A stretch of DNA of 64,000 nt from Cymbidium sinense (GCA_021442155.1 CM038220.1:78541817-78605816); one strand, 5' to 3'; shown: positions 48,201 to 60,050, counted from the first letter of the stretch. Made by a program: numbers and translations. Notes: generated by a model not told the origin, from the letters alone.

Positions 48201-51200
48201 CCATGATTGAATTCCATGATTGAAAGATATGATTGATGACCAAAATCCATCAAAATTCAGTCCAATGCCTAAGTCCAAGCTTCCTTAAAGACTTAACAAA
48301 ATCATGATTCAAACTATTCAAATCTTTGAGATTTTCCCATAATTCATTTATATTCTCATTTACATTCATATAAATTAAATATAAAATAAAAACCATCAAA
48401 TCAAGCTCAAAAATCCAAATCAATTCATGAAAAGTTTCTTAAGTCCCTTTAATTTTCCATTAAAGGACTTAGCCAAAATCAACTCTAAACCTTGATCAAA
48501 TCACATAAAATTCATGAGATTTTCTCAAAATTTATTTATATACTCATTTATATTCTCATATATAAATGAAATATAAATATAAATCAATCAAATCAAACCA
48601 AAAAATTAAATTCCAAATTTAAAATCCTTGAAATTCCCTTAAATCCCTTAATTTTCCATTAATAGATTTAGCTTAAACTTTGATCAAACCATCTCAAACT
48701 CATGGGATTTTCTCAAAATCAATTTATATTATCATTTATATTCTCATATATAAATGAAATGTAAATATAAATCAATCAAATCCAATAAAAAAATTAAATT
48801 TTAATTTAAAAAATTGCTTTAAATCCTTTAAATTCCCTTTAATGGATTTATCCCAAATCATGATTAAACTCCTTCAAATTCTTGAAATTTTCTCATGATC
48901 AATTTATATTCTCATTTATATTCACATATATAAATGAAATATAAATTCAAACAATCAAAATCAACTCCAGAAATCAAATATAAATCAATTTAAAATCAAA
49001 TCTAAGCCTTTCAAGCCTAAATCTTAAACTTAGCCAAATCAATTTCAAATCAAGCCAAACTCTTGATTTTCTCTGATGGTTCAATCAATCCTACAATCAT
49101 GAGCTTATATATAAATCCAAACTCCAATCCTCAAAACAAAACCCAAATAAAAAATCAAACCCAAGACCCTTCATATTCTTCCTTTGAATATGAAATTTTC
49201 AAATGGATCAAAATCCGTTTGAGTTCAAACCTCTTGTAAATGAATTTATATTTCAATAATAAGTCTATATACAAGATCAATCAACTTCAAATCAAGCTTT
49301 GACCAAGCCATTTGACCCACCTAGGCTCACTTGACCCAAAGTGGCCTAAAATGCCCTTATGAGCCAACTTTTGATCCTAACCAAATTGGATTGAAACAAA
49401 CTCATATATCACTCCCATCATGGTCAACAATCATTATGGGATGATCAATCAATCAAATTGGGTCAAACAAAGTCAAACCTAAGGGTTGACCAAGTTAACA
49501 CCTAACTTAAAATGAAACCTAACATAGTCAAATTCCACCATAGGCCAAATTGATTGAAACCATTCATCTATGTTCACTTATGATCTATGTTTGAACTTGA
49601 CCAAGCCAACATTTGAGCCTAACCTTGCCCAATTGTCCCACTTGACCCAAGTTGACCCATTTTGATCTAAAGGGCCAAAATGTGTCAAAACTTGATCTAA
49701 GCCAAATTGATTGGAACTAATGGGTCAAGTCCATTCTAAATCACTTGTGGAACTTGATCAAAGCCTCAATTGGCCAAGTAGACCCAACCTAGCCAATTGA
49801 CCTTAGACTCAACATAACCTAAAGGGGTCATGTTGAGCCTAAATTGAACCTAATCCAAATTGATTAGAAACAAAGATACCAATCCACTCCATATGACTAA
49901 CCTAACTTAAACCTAACCTTGACCTAACCCAAATAGGTCAAATGGGTCAATTTGACACATTTGACCTAAATGAGTCATATGAGCCAAAACTAAATCTTAT
50001 CCAAATTGAACCAAACCAAAGGCACCAAAACATTTCAAATAGACCATGTGCATTGATCTAATAGCCTAAACAACCCACTCCATAGGGTCAATTAAATCAA
50101 AACTAAAAGCTCATTGTCGGCCATTCGATTGCCATAGGGGAAGATATACTCCCCCTAATTCACAAAATCACACTTCACTCACACTTGATTGGAGCCTAGG
50201 AACTCTTAGTAATCATCAGAGAGCTTTCCCAAGGTCGCTAGAGAGGATTTGAATTCTTCATTCTTCGGTTTTGAACAACGCAAAATAGGGGAGGTCCATT
50301 GAAGAGCTAACTTCTTCTACTCTTGATCTTAACCCAATTCCTTCTACATACATCATCTAAGGACCAAGTCGAGCCTACCCAAGCATTCACTTGAGTTCCC
50401 ATAGCAAGGAAGAACTCAATTCAATCAAAGCGCAAGGGAGATCAAGAGGAGTTGGTCCACCCATTGATCTACTCAACCTCAAGGCCTAGGAACTTCAACA
50501 TGGTTTCATCTCTACTGGACAAAGCTACCTCATCGATCTCGAGCACTGGTGATCACCTCTGATGAGGTTAGAGGTTTTTCGACCACTTAGATTAAGAGGT
50601 GTTGGTCCTTTATGAAAGGAATTTTCATTGCATGTGAAATCCACTGTTGGATTGGCCTCTCTACTCGTCTAGATGGTGTGGGTTGAGTCTGAATTTATGC
50701 TATCATCTTCCCTTGGATCATGGAGGTTCATATTGGTCCTCGAAGAACCATCTCGGCCCATCCACATTTTAGATGGACGACTGAGATTATTAGGCACGTT
50801 TTATAAACCCTTTATTCGATTTAAACCATGAATATATCCTCAGCCGTCCGATTTTGACGACACCATAAAAGTGCGCACCATGCCTCGATTTGTCATTTAA
50901 GTGGATGGTTCATGTGTGTAAAGCACATCACCATGCGTAGTGGTTATTTAACTAATTAATTCTTAATTAATCCCCATATCTTCAAAAAATCCTAACTCCT
51001 TCAATAAAATTCAAAAAAATAAAAGGAAAAATTCTATGGATAGATAATTTTATCTAAAATATTTAAAAAATATTTTTAATAGATTTTGAATTCCCCATTT
51101 CTCTGTTTCTTTCTTTTAATTAAATTATTCTCTAATTAATTCGCCAATGGATCTCAAATTTCTAGGGTTCATTTTAGGGATGAATTCTACCTCTAATTTC

Positions 51201-52330
51201 CTTGAGATTTATTGAGGCCTTAATTGGGGAAATTGCTATTTCATTTCATTCCCTATTTCATGTAATTAAGGATAATTAAGGTGTGATTAGTGGATTTACC
51301 CTTTGATTAAATTTGATTAAGGTTAGATCTGAGTAGGGTTTTATGGAATAATTTTGGGATATTTCCCCTAAGCTATTCCCTAAACCCCCTTTTCTTTCCT
51401 TAATGCCCTCTTAATTAAGGGTTAACACATTAATTATCTCTTTAAACAAATTTCAAAAATTTTAAAAAATTCTAGAACTTAATTAATGTACCTTGGGTAG
51501 ATTCTTAGGTGTTTAACAACCTAGGTTTAATTAAGAAAATTAAAACCCCTTTAAAAGTACTTAAGTTAAACCCCTTACCTTAATTTACTTTTAATTGTGA
51601 GCCAAATTGCCTAAGGCCTTTTCATTATTAGGTGCATTACAAATTTAAATACCTTGTGGGTTTTATGTCATCTCATTGGCTCATAATTACTTGGTTAATT
51701 TTCTAAGGTGGTGTAGGTAAGGGTTAATTAAGCTACTTAATCCATACTAACCTAATCAACACTTAAAATGGATTTAACTATCTAAAAATTAAACAAAAAT
51801 ACAAAACACATGTGGGAATGGTTTAGGAATAGCAAACACATCTCACCTTTTTAAAACTAAATCAAACTTCAAACTAAACAAAAATCATTTTGAAATTCAC
51901 TTTGATTTATTCTAAGTTTTCTCATTCCTTAAGAATGTATTTAGGATTTAAGTAAAGTGAGTTTGTTCATATGCTTTGGATCTTTCCCAATATGTTAAGT
52001 TGTATGTCATGTGATTCATGCATTCATAATTTCATGTTTCAAAATTTTAAAATGAAATTGTTTACTTTATGTAAAATGTGCATGTGTTGGCTCAAGTAAA
52101 ATATGAGTGGTTATTATCACTACTAAATCCAAAGTATTTTCAAAACTTATAAATGAGACATCAAATCTGAAAGTGTGTTATTCTTATACTTTAATTATAA
52201 GCTTGTGTGTGATAGATTATAAAGTAATGTTTAGTGTAGCCTTTCCTTTCTTCCTTATGTTAGCATGGTTTTGAATAGGAGTTGGTAAGATGTAGGGTTC
52301 ATTTGAAAAGGATCCAACACTTACTTAATT
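48201..52330. mobile_element. LARD-like fragment, second copy
   Basis: Collinear and in the same orientation with 370-3790: the 180-bp subrepeats, the 'ttgaccc' rich block (49270-50110), the 'tccacattttagatggacgac' neighbourhood near 50760 and the 'gaaagtgtg...ttttgaatagga' line near 52168-52290. It lacks both ends of the first copy and has additional sequence between about 51120 and 52150. There is no coding. It is bounded by a Tat LTR half on the left and a PMD gene fragment on the right. Confidence 0.75.
48260..49080. repeat. 180-190-bp tandem subrepeat, about 4 copies
   Basis: Left edges of the 'tttatattctcatttatatt' block fall near 48345, 48530, 48718 and 48898. This is one unit more than in the copy at 500-1130. 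Confidence 0.78.
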
Positions 52331-52332
52331 CA

Positions 52333-52930
52333 GATCATGATAGAGAACGTGTGGCTCAGGGTGTGCTCCTATTAACTCATCATAACAGTCTGGCCAAGAA
52401 GCCCACCATTTCCCTGCTCCGAAAACAATCTAGCTTGCAAAGAGGGAACCATCTATCCGAAGACCCAGAATCATAGCGATTTCCTGCAATGTAATCATCA
52501 TCTCACCAACGGGCTAGTGGAATGTATTCATTTGAGGTGACCATCGTTCCACAAAATAGTGAGCAAATGGTGATGAGGAACCGCTGTGAAATACAATCAA
52601 GTCCACCAAAAGTCGCCATAAACCGTGGATAATTTACTGGCCATTCTTTTAACATCAGTAAGTGAGATGCATCCTCAAGTACAGAACAGTATAACAATGA
52701 AGGCATATTTTCAATAACCTATATAACAATATAGACAAAAACCTGAATACATGGCTTGTAGAAAAATAACTTTACCAAGTCAGGATGTGTCATGGTGTCT
52801 CCCAAAAAGCTATACTCGAACTTTGACGGGAGGGTCGTAGTCCAGTATCAAGTATGCCGCTTCTATATGGTCATCGGTTCTTCGCTAGACATTCTTCCTT
52901 CATAAATGACAACCACATATACAAACCAAA
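52333..52930 (-). pseudogene. PMD gene fragment (two exons)
   Basis: On the minus strand, an exon-1-like piece near 52890 (MSSEEPM...DYDPPVKV-type text) and an exon-2-like piece from about 52700: SVLEDASHLLMLKEWPVNYP, RFMATFGGLDCISQRF, then in a shifted frame VERWSPQMNTFH and GEMMITLQEIAMILGLRIDG. This is the PMD core, aligning with 37794-37500 of MULE-2 but clearly diverged from it. It is cut on its 3' side at 52330, where LARD sequence starts. It is probably a remnant of another PMD-carrying MULE. Confidence 0.8.
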
Positions 52931-53290
52931 TCAGTAGTAGAAAATTTAGAAAAAAATAATACTACATACAACACTAACCCAAGAATTATCTGTTACTTAA
53001 AGCGCCATAGTTGATTAACAATCTAAGCAAGAATAACATCCACATATAGAAACCAATAAATATCTCCATAAAGACAACATTTTATAATAAAATAAGAAAT
53101 ATCTCCATACAATCTCATACATCTAGCAAATAAGTTCACAAATCACACAACTCAGCTATTAAAACACATCTTTTATTCAAATTTATTTTTACCCTCTTTT
53201 ATTCAAATTTGATTTTCCCTTCTTTTATTCAAATTTGATTTTTCCCCTCTTTTATTTCTTTTTTTTTTAAACAACCCACCCATTACCTCT
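52931..53290. other. AT-rich stretch with 'tcttttattcaaattt' repeats
   Basis: A short phrase recurs at about 53168, 53197 and 53221. No coding. Confidence 0.6.
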
Positions 53291-53299
53291 TCTAATTTC

Positions 53300-53308
53300 T
53301 ATAAATAA
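53300..53308 (+). promoter_or_regulatory. TATA box (ctataaata) of an unidentified plus-strand unit
   Basis: A consensus TATA with a GA-rich stretch 10-20 bp after it and a long leader with two stem-loops. It looks like an LTR or transposon promoter, but no ORF follows on this strand before the tandem repeat. Confidence 0.4.
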
Positions 53309-53588
53309 GGCCAAGAGAGAGCCTTCTATTCTATTCCATTTATTTGAAAGATTAGAGTTAGGACATTTGAAAGGGAGCGGCAAGGAGCTTTAGTGGGCTT
53401 TCAATCCTGCTTCGATAAATTTTGTAAGTGCTTTTCACCCTTCTTTTATATTTTCTTTTGCTTTTATACCTGTCGTATGTCATTCTACTTTCCCAGTCTT
53501 TTTTTTAAGTTAAAAGGTTTGACGCAATTTCGGCAGCCTCCCGGCATCATCCTCGTGTAGGGGGCTGCATCGGGGGTATTTCGACTTA

Positions 53589-53676
53589 CTCGGTATGCCC
53601 TATTGAGCATAACGAGCGGTGTCTTGCGAAACCACAACTGATTTTTATCTCGTCACGCCCTGTTGGGCATGCTGAG
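53589..53676 (+). other. Two matching 28-nt stem-loops, 60 nt apart
   Basis: 53589-53616 and 53649-53676 each begin CTCG, contain GCCCT(A/G)TTG(A/G)GCAT and end GAG. Each can fold into a stem of up to 12 pairs with a 4-nt loop, with one to two mismatches. Confidence 0.6.
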
Positions 53677-53802
53677 GTCTTTAAATCTGAAAGAAGATAT
53701 ACAATGCAATATATATTCATCCCCCCCTTTTTTTAAGTCTGAAAATTAGACAAAATTTTGACAGCATTTCATCTAAGGGGAGCGACATCTAACAAGTCTG
53801 GG

Positions 53803-53804
<2 letters not shown>

Positions 53805-53851
<47 letters not shown>
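53805..53851. repeat. (TA)n microsatellite
   Basis: About 47 bp of TA. Confidence 0.97.
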
Positions 53852-53854
<3 letters not shown>

Positions 53855-53925
53855 TCAACCTATTGACATGTTCTGACGCATTTTTCGACTAAAAGGAATG
53901 GGGTTAGGTATACAATTAGAAATGT

Positions 53926-54800
53926 AAGGTAAGGAGTGCGACGCCAAAAATTGAAAGAAGAATTCACCTGTTGACGATATTCTTCTCCAATTTGCGGCGT
54001 AGCGAAAACGAGAAGGCTAAAGTGAGGCGTGCGATGCCAAAAATTGAAGAAGAATTTTCCTGTTGACGATATTCTTCCTCCAATTGCGACGAAGTGAAAA
54101 TAGGATGGGTAAAGTGAGGGGTGCGACACCAAAAATTGAAAGAAGAGTTAAGACGATGTTCTTCCCGATTGCGGTGAAAGCAAAATGGACTAAAGCGAGG
54201 ATGTGGAAATCAAAAGAAGAATTTACTGTTGAAGATGTTCTTCCCGCATGTGAAAAAATGGGACCAAATTTAGGAAGTGTGCTGAAATTGAAGGAAGAAT
54301 TCAATTGTTGATGATATTCTTCCCGATTTATGGAAAATAAAAGATCGCTAAAGCGGGGGTGCGAAAAAATTGAAAGAAGAATTGTGATATATTCTTCATT
54401 GATTCACAACGAAGCGAAAATGAGATGGCTAAAGCGAGGGGTGTAGCACCATAAATCGAAAGAAGAATTTGCCTGTTGATGATATTCTTCCCCGATTTGC
54501 AGTGCAGCGAAAATGGGACGACTAAAGCAAGGGGTGTGACGTTGAAAATTGAAAGAAGAATTTGCCTGTTGACGATATTCTTCCTCGATTCACGGTGGAG
54601 CAAAAACAGGACGGTTAAAGCGAGGGGTGAGGCGTCAAAAATCAAAAGAAGATTTCTCCTGTTGATGATATTCTTCCCCGATTTGTAGCGCAGCGAAAAC
54701 GGGACGGCTAAGCGAGGGGTGCAGTGTTGGAAATCGAAAGAAGAATTTGCCTATTGATGATATTCTTCATCGATTTAAAGACGTTGAAAACGATTTGGAT
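53926..54800. repeat. Minisatellite, about 10 units of 74-93 bp
   Basis: The unit carries GAAGAAT, about 15 bp, then ATTCTTC (a perfect 7-bp inverted repeat in most units), followed by a 'gcgaaaacgggacggctaaa'-like line and 'gcgaggggtgcgacgcc'. Unit anchors lie near 53957, 54049, 54142, 54216, 54294, 54376, 54462, 54555, 54648 and 54740. Short ORFs across it on both strands simply follow the repeat and are not genes. Confidence 0.9.
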
Positions 54801-55177
54801 GGGGCTAGATTACACGAACGGCCATGTGCAGGATGGTGAACGCCGTAATAGTGGTCAGGTAGGCGCAATTGTCTGGAGGAAGGAGCCGCGGCTAGAGAGA
54901 AAGGCTAGCCGGGCCATGGACTCGTGGAACAGGCGTGGTTTGAAGGGACTGCAATGAACAGTGCTGGCATCCCGCATGTGGGCTTGCTCGTGAACCGGAG
55001 GTGCGGTCGCGAGAGCGTGCCCGCACGGGTCGTCAAAAAGGGGCAACGCAAAAAGAGGAGCGGTCGCCGGATGGTCTGGCCAAAAAAATGGGTCTGGTGG
55101 GTCGACTATTCATCGCCTCGATGTCCATCGAATTTGATTTGTAGTTTGACTTTAACTTATGACACACATATGGAGGT
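54801..55177 (-). repeat. Start of the 3' LTR of element C
   Basis: Read on the minus strand from 55177, 'acctccatatgtgtgtcata' followed by a 'tcgatggac' line matches the first 60-80 bp of the LTR at 12071. The terminal TTGTTG is missing. Beyond about 55090 the match fades, so it is unclear whether the GC-rich DNA and minisatellite to the left belong to this LTR or to another insertion. Confidence 0.5.
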
Positions 55178-56963
55178 ATGCCCCCAACAAATGTGATGAT
55201 GAAGGAGTCATTTGAAAACTGGTTGACCATTGGGCTAGCCATAGAGCTTGGATCATTTTAGCTTCATTTATAATAGCTTATGGAGCTTTGATAGGATTTA
55301 TCATTGGTATGCCGTCTTATTCAGAACATTCTAAATGACGGGCTTGACTGATTTGTTAGAATTAACTTGTCGGATTAATAAGAGTTATTACACCATATAT
55401 TATCTGCTTCAATGGCTTTGTTGAAGATTTCTTTCTTTTATGTCCTTGCATATTTGAGCCTCCTCCGACCCTAGCTTCATGCTTGGTTGGGTTTGATGGA
55501 GGAATTGGTCTGCTTGTTTTGATGAAGGACTCCACTAGGGAATCGGTTTATCCGTGCTTGGTCGGATTTGAAATTCCTTCTGTCCTAGCTTTGAGCTTGA
55601 CGACTTGATGAAGGTGACTGATTTGTCCCTATTGACTTGGAAGGGAAGTGTACACCATGAACTCGCTTGCTTGATAGATTCATTGAAGGATATAGATGAC
55701 CGCCTTCCCGCTTATATAGGATCAATGTTGAGTTATTAGTCTAGAAACGTGTGCTTTAATAGACTGAATAACCATGAAATTCCTTTAATTCAACCATCAA
55801 CTTTGTATGAACTATGGAATTGCCTCCTCAGTCCCGTGCTTTTGCTTTGATGGACTTGATGAGGAGATAGGATTTGATCTGTGCTTAGAGCATGATCAGA
55901 TCATTTAAGAATAAATTGAGATATCACCGTAAAATATATAGATTGATGAGGTAGCCTCAATTGACTTGATTGCCTTGATCTATCAATCAGGTAGAGAGAT
56001 CTCTTGGATCCTGGTTGTTTATAATCACTAAGCTGGATTTGGTTTGAGATTGAACAACTATCGTCATTGGACTGACGAGTGGGGTCTCTTTCACTGCGAC
56101 CTTTTTTTGTGGCTTGTTGAGTGAGGAGAGCATCAACAACTCGGTCATATTTAGGCTTGTTGAGTTTGACCTTTAGAACCTATTCGAGTCTTCAACTTAA
56201 GTTGTAATGGGTTGGTGGATTTGTCATCAGACTGACAAACATGGGCTCTTTCATGCCTTTTCTTGCTTGTTGAGTGAGGAGTGTCAACAACTCAAACCAT
56301 TTGTGGGCTTGTTGAGTTCGACCTTTAGAACACCCGTCCCAGACTTGATGTAGAGGTTGATGTTTCTCCAACTGGATTGAAGCTTCCAAAATCGGAGTTC
56401 TTCTGACTTGATCTCTAGAATTTGGCAAATCTGGGAGATAAATTTCTTAACATTTAGGGTTATCTTTTCATGCGTAGAATTAGATTCTTTTTGTTCCTGC
56501 AAGACTCTGTAACTTAACAGTAACCATTATGGATATATCCAGAGATTTCGGTGTATAGCTCGATGTCAACCTGAATAAGAATATATTTGAGGATCTCATC
56601 TTATGGCACGATGTTAACTTAAATAAACTTGATATAAACTAAAAAAAATACCCCCTGTCTTGCAGAGGGAATTCTAAAGCACATTTAAGAGAATTATCAA
56701 GATGAAAGTGCATAAATACATCAATATTTGAATTGATATATTCTAAAGGGGATTTTAACATACAACATTGATTTCATCTATATATAAAAATCTAAAAAAA
56801 AATGCCCCCTGTATAACAGAAGAATTTTCACAAAAAATTCTTCATGTGGAGTATGTTAATTTAGGGATCTCGGCATGAAGCACGATATCAACCTAAATAG
56901 ATATACAAATAAATGCCTCCTATCTTGCAGGGGGATTTTTATTGTACCTTGGGGATGTATTTG
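55178..56963 (-). other. 3' noncoding region of element C
   Basis: Read on the minus strand: behind the integrase stop (56964-56966) come three purine-rich modules (56640-56950), the duplicated 'caactcaacaagcc'-like block (about 56080-56340), long stretches collinear with 11200-12000 of element A, and a final polypurine tract at 55178-55192. Short ORFs here are not genes. Confidence 0.7.
56640..56950 (-). repeat. Reiterated polypurine modules
   Basis: On the minus strand, 'ataggaggcattta', 'acagggggcattttttttt' and 'acagggggtatttttttt' recur near 56925, 56805 and 56655, with similar text around each ('ccctctgcaaga', 'gttgatatcgtgc'). Element A has only one such run, at 10621. Confidence 0.75.
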
Positions 56964-58320
56964 TCATGTATAATACTTTTTTAGGTAACAATCGTTGATT
57001 GACGACATTGGTCTTTCACTCTTCAGGTTGATGAGTTGGTATGCCCCTCCTCAGTACAATTTTTTAATGACAAAAGGGCCTTCTCAATTAGGCTCAAATT
57101 TGCCACCAAATTTTTGATTGGGGAAATTGGTCTTCCCAGCACCAGGACCAATTCCCCTTTTTGGAATGTTCGAGGCTTCACCGTATGGTCAAAAGCCCTA
57201 GACATCTTTGCTCGATAGACTTCTAGATTTTTATGAGCTTGCAATCTAACTTCATCAAGCACGTTGAGTTCCTCCATTATGAGATGAGCATTTTGATCTT
57301 CAGTTAGATTGTATTGGATAGCTACTCGAAGTGAAGGAAACTCAACTTAAAGCAGAAGAATTGCTTTAGTTCCAAATACTAATGAATATGGAGTGGCTTT
57401 AGTCGACATCTTGTAGGTAGTTCGATATGCTCATAGAGCCTCTAATAGCTTAGTATGTCATTCTCTCTTATTTTTAGTGAGAATCTTCTTGATCAGCTTG
57501 ATTAATGTCTTGTTGAAGGCCTCTGCCAAGTCATTTGCTCTTGGATTATATATTGAAGAGTATCTCCAATCAATTTTGTGTCGATCGATAAATCTATAAA
57601 TCTTTTCACTTTTAAAGGTTGTGCCATTATCAAAAATTATTCGGTGTGACACTCCAAATCTATATACCACATTATGCATGAAGAAGTTGATCACTCGATC
57701 AGTAGTAACTTCCTTAAATGGAGAAGTTTCAACGAGAAATAGTCGGCCGTCATTTGAAGCGATGTCTGTTGATCAATGGATCAAATTCAGTTACATCGGC
57801 CAACATTTGAATGGCTAGGATGCTATTGTTGGGTGTAATAGATTTGGTGGTTGATATTCCCATGTACTTGACATTCTTGACACTTCTTAGCGTGATTAAT
57901 ACAGTCTCTCACCATAGATGGCCAATAATAACTTATCTTTTTGATCTTTACTGCGATCTTGGGACCTAACTGATGTGCACCACAAAGTCCTTTATGAACT
58001 TCAACAATCACTTTGCTAGCTCCATCTATATTTAGGCATCGTAGCCACATTTGTTCAAAGGATCTATGATATAAAGTGTTGTTGACAAAAGCATAGCATA
58101 TCATTCTCTTCTCAATTTGAGCTACTAGTGATTTATCATTTGGTAATTTGCCTTCTTTAAAGTAGTCAATGAAGGGTTGCCTCCAATCACGTGACTCTTC
58201 TATAACAAAGGCTTCACACTGCTTTTCTGAGGCAATGCCATTCTTAGCTTTCCTTAGTACAACTTCTTGTTGATTTTGGGGAGTATGAGGAGCAACCTGA
58301 GTCACATCCTGCTGGGTCAA
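56964..58320 (-). pseudogene. Integrase of element C
   Basis: Minus strand. 58320-57823 holds the end of the aRH-integrase linker and the zinc region: HEGLCGAHQLG-like text appears as VHKGLCGAHQL (His kept in GAHQ), then CINHAKKCQECQVHG with both cysteines. The core follows after frameshifts, with HRIIFDNGTTFKSEK (catalytic Asp) and NPRANDLAEAFNKTLIK (catalytic Glu) at 57694-57458. The GPY/F-side piece MEELNVLDEVRLQAHKNLEV is at 57277-57023, and the tail ends CYLKKYYT at 56964. The first catalytic Asp lies in a frame-broken part near 57800. Confidence 0.85.
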
Positions 58321-58371
58321 ATTTGGTAACCCCTCTACCCGCGAGGATTGATACTTTATCGGCTCTAGAAC

Positions 58372-58880
58372 TCATCGAGTAAATATGCCGATCATGACAT
58401 AATCACCATTCATACTTGCCATTTTCTTAGCTAATTTTGCTAAGCAGTCAGCTTTGCTATTCTCGGATCGAGAGACTTGAGTTAGTGTGATATTTGGTAT
58501 CTGCGAAGCGAGAACTTGCTTGTGATAGAAAGCTAACTCAAGCTTGTTGATTCTAGATGCCAAGTACTGATTTATAATAAGTCGATAATCGCCAAAAATA
58601 TGCAAGTTCAATGCCTATGAAAATAACTTCTCTTGCCAATAATGCTTCATATTTAGCTTCATTATTAGTTCTTGGCTTGGTCAATCCATATGATCATCTC
58701 ATTATCCCTCCTTTTGGTGTTATGAAGATGATGTCGATTCCTGCTCTTGCTCTTAGAAAATTTAGAGATTCGACTTTTTTGATCGATGAGACTCCATCAA
58801 AGTACATTTCTCAAATTTGTAATTTTTCTTTTTTATGAATGAGCATAATTTGCTCATCAGGTAAATCATCATTAAGAGAA
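58372..58880 (-). pseudogene. Archaeal-type RNase H of element C
   Basis: Minus strand, in several frames: MYFDGVSSI (first Asp), PRTNNEAKYEALLA (Glu), NLHIFGDYRLIIN (third acid) and SENSKADCLAKLAKKM (fourth acid). It matches 8690-9150 of element A and independently supports placement in the Tat clade. Unlike A, the NSKADCLAKLA part is free of a stop. Confidence 0.82.
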
Positions 58881-59014
58881 GATTCCACAGAGATAGGATG
58901 TGCAACCAAAAAATATGCTAAGACTTGTCCCTTCACTATTTTCTGTGGAACATATGTGATATCAAATTACAAAAGCATCGCCCATCTTGCTTTTCCCAAC
59001 CCTGGTCTTATCAT

Positions 59015-59368
59015 CTAGTACTTCAGCGGATTGATTCTTAAGATGAGTGTAATCTTGTGAGATAACATATAATGATGAAGCTTTTGGATTGCAAAGATCA
59101 ATGCTAAACAGTGCTTCTCTATCAGAGAGTATCTCATTTCTGCTCCAATCAGCCTCCGATTAATATAATAAAGAGCATTCTCTTTGCCTTCTTCATTGTG
59201 TTGTGGCAATAATGCTCCAAGGGACTTTTCTAATGCAGCTGTGTATAGAATGAGAGGCTTCCTAGGAATAAATGCTGCTAGGATTGGTGGATTTAATAGG
59301 TAGCTTTTAATGCTATTGAAGGCTTCTTGGCACTCCTTGTCCCATTTGAATGGAACATCCTTCTTCAT
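59015..59368 (-). pseudogene. Ty3-type RNase H of element C
   Basis: An open piece of 117 residues: MKKDVPFKWDKECQEAFNSI, LILYTAALEKSLGALLPQHN, ALYYINRRLIGAEMRYSLIE and HYMLSHKITLILR. It is better preserved than the element A copy, where stops fall at the matching places. It sits between the RT and the second RNase H. Confidence 0.87.
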
Positions 59369-60050
59369 TAACCTTGCAAACGGTTGACAACATCTTAGTA
59401 AGTTTGATATAAATCGACGGATGAATGCGAGTTATCATTGTAAAGAACGGAGTTGACGCAAACTCTTCGGTGGAGAAATCTCCATAATTTTCTTGATTTT
59501 AAGTAGATCAATCATTCTATGACGACAATAATCAAGAATTTTTTTGGAGAGGATACCTCAATGCATATTTTAGAGGGCCATAACATTCCACTTTGATGAA
59601 TCAACTCATCAAAAATACGTGTAGTTGGTATGTAGCATTTTTCAAGCCAAAGGGCATGATTGTGTAGCAATAGATGCCAATAGGTGTTCTGAATGATGTA
59701 TGTTTTTCATCTTTTGGTGTATTTTGATTTGGTTGTATCTCGACAATCCATCCATGAATGAGAACATGTCATAGTTGGAAGTGTTGTCTAAGTTCGATAT
59801 TGAAAGTGAAAGTCATCTTTTTTGCCTTATTTAGGTCCACAAGTCAATGACGGATTTGGCCATTCTTCTTTCTAACTGGAACAATGTTAGCTATCCAATC
59901 TGCATACTTCTCCTCCCAAATGAAGCCTGCTTTGATCAATTTCTTAGTTTCTGTAATTACTTATTCTTCAATCTCCAATCTCATTTTCCTAGGAGCTTGC
60001 TTAACAAGCGTTGCATCTAGTTTAATAGCTAGTTTATGAATAGCTACATC
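59369..60050 (-). pseudogene. Reverse transcriptase of element C, catalytic box deleted
   Basis: Minus strand, heavily frameshifted. Readable text includes KMRLEIEE near 59980, EEKYADWIANIVPV and KKNGQIRH near 59880, then CYTIMPFGLKNATYQ near 59660. At about 59577 the sequence jumps from the first bases of 'gaatgttatg' (the E-C-Y codons) to 'ctaaaatatgcatt'; compared with element A about 100 bp are missing, including the two catalytic Asp of YVDD. Polymerase function is therefore lost outright. Confidence 0.8.

Noticed and set aside
53860..54957. ORFs on both strands across the minisatellite
   Set aside because: The frames follow the repeat unit (FNFWRRTP-like periodic text); no family resemblance.
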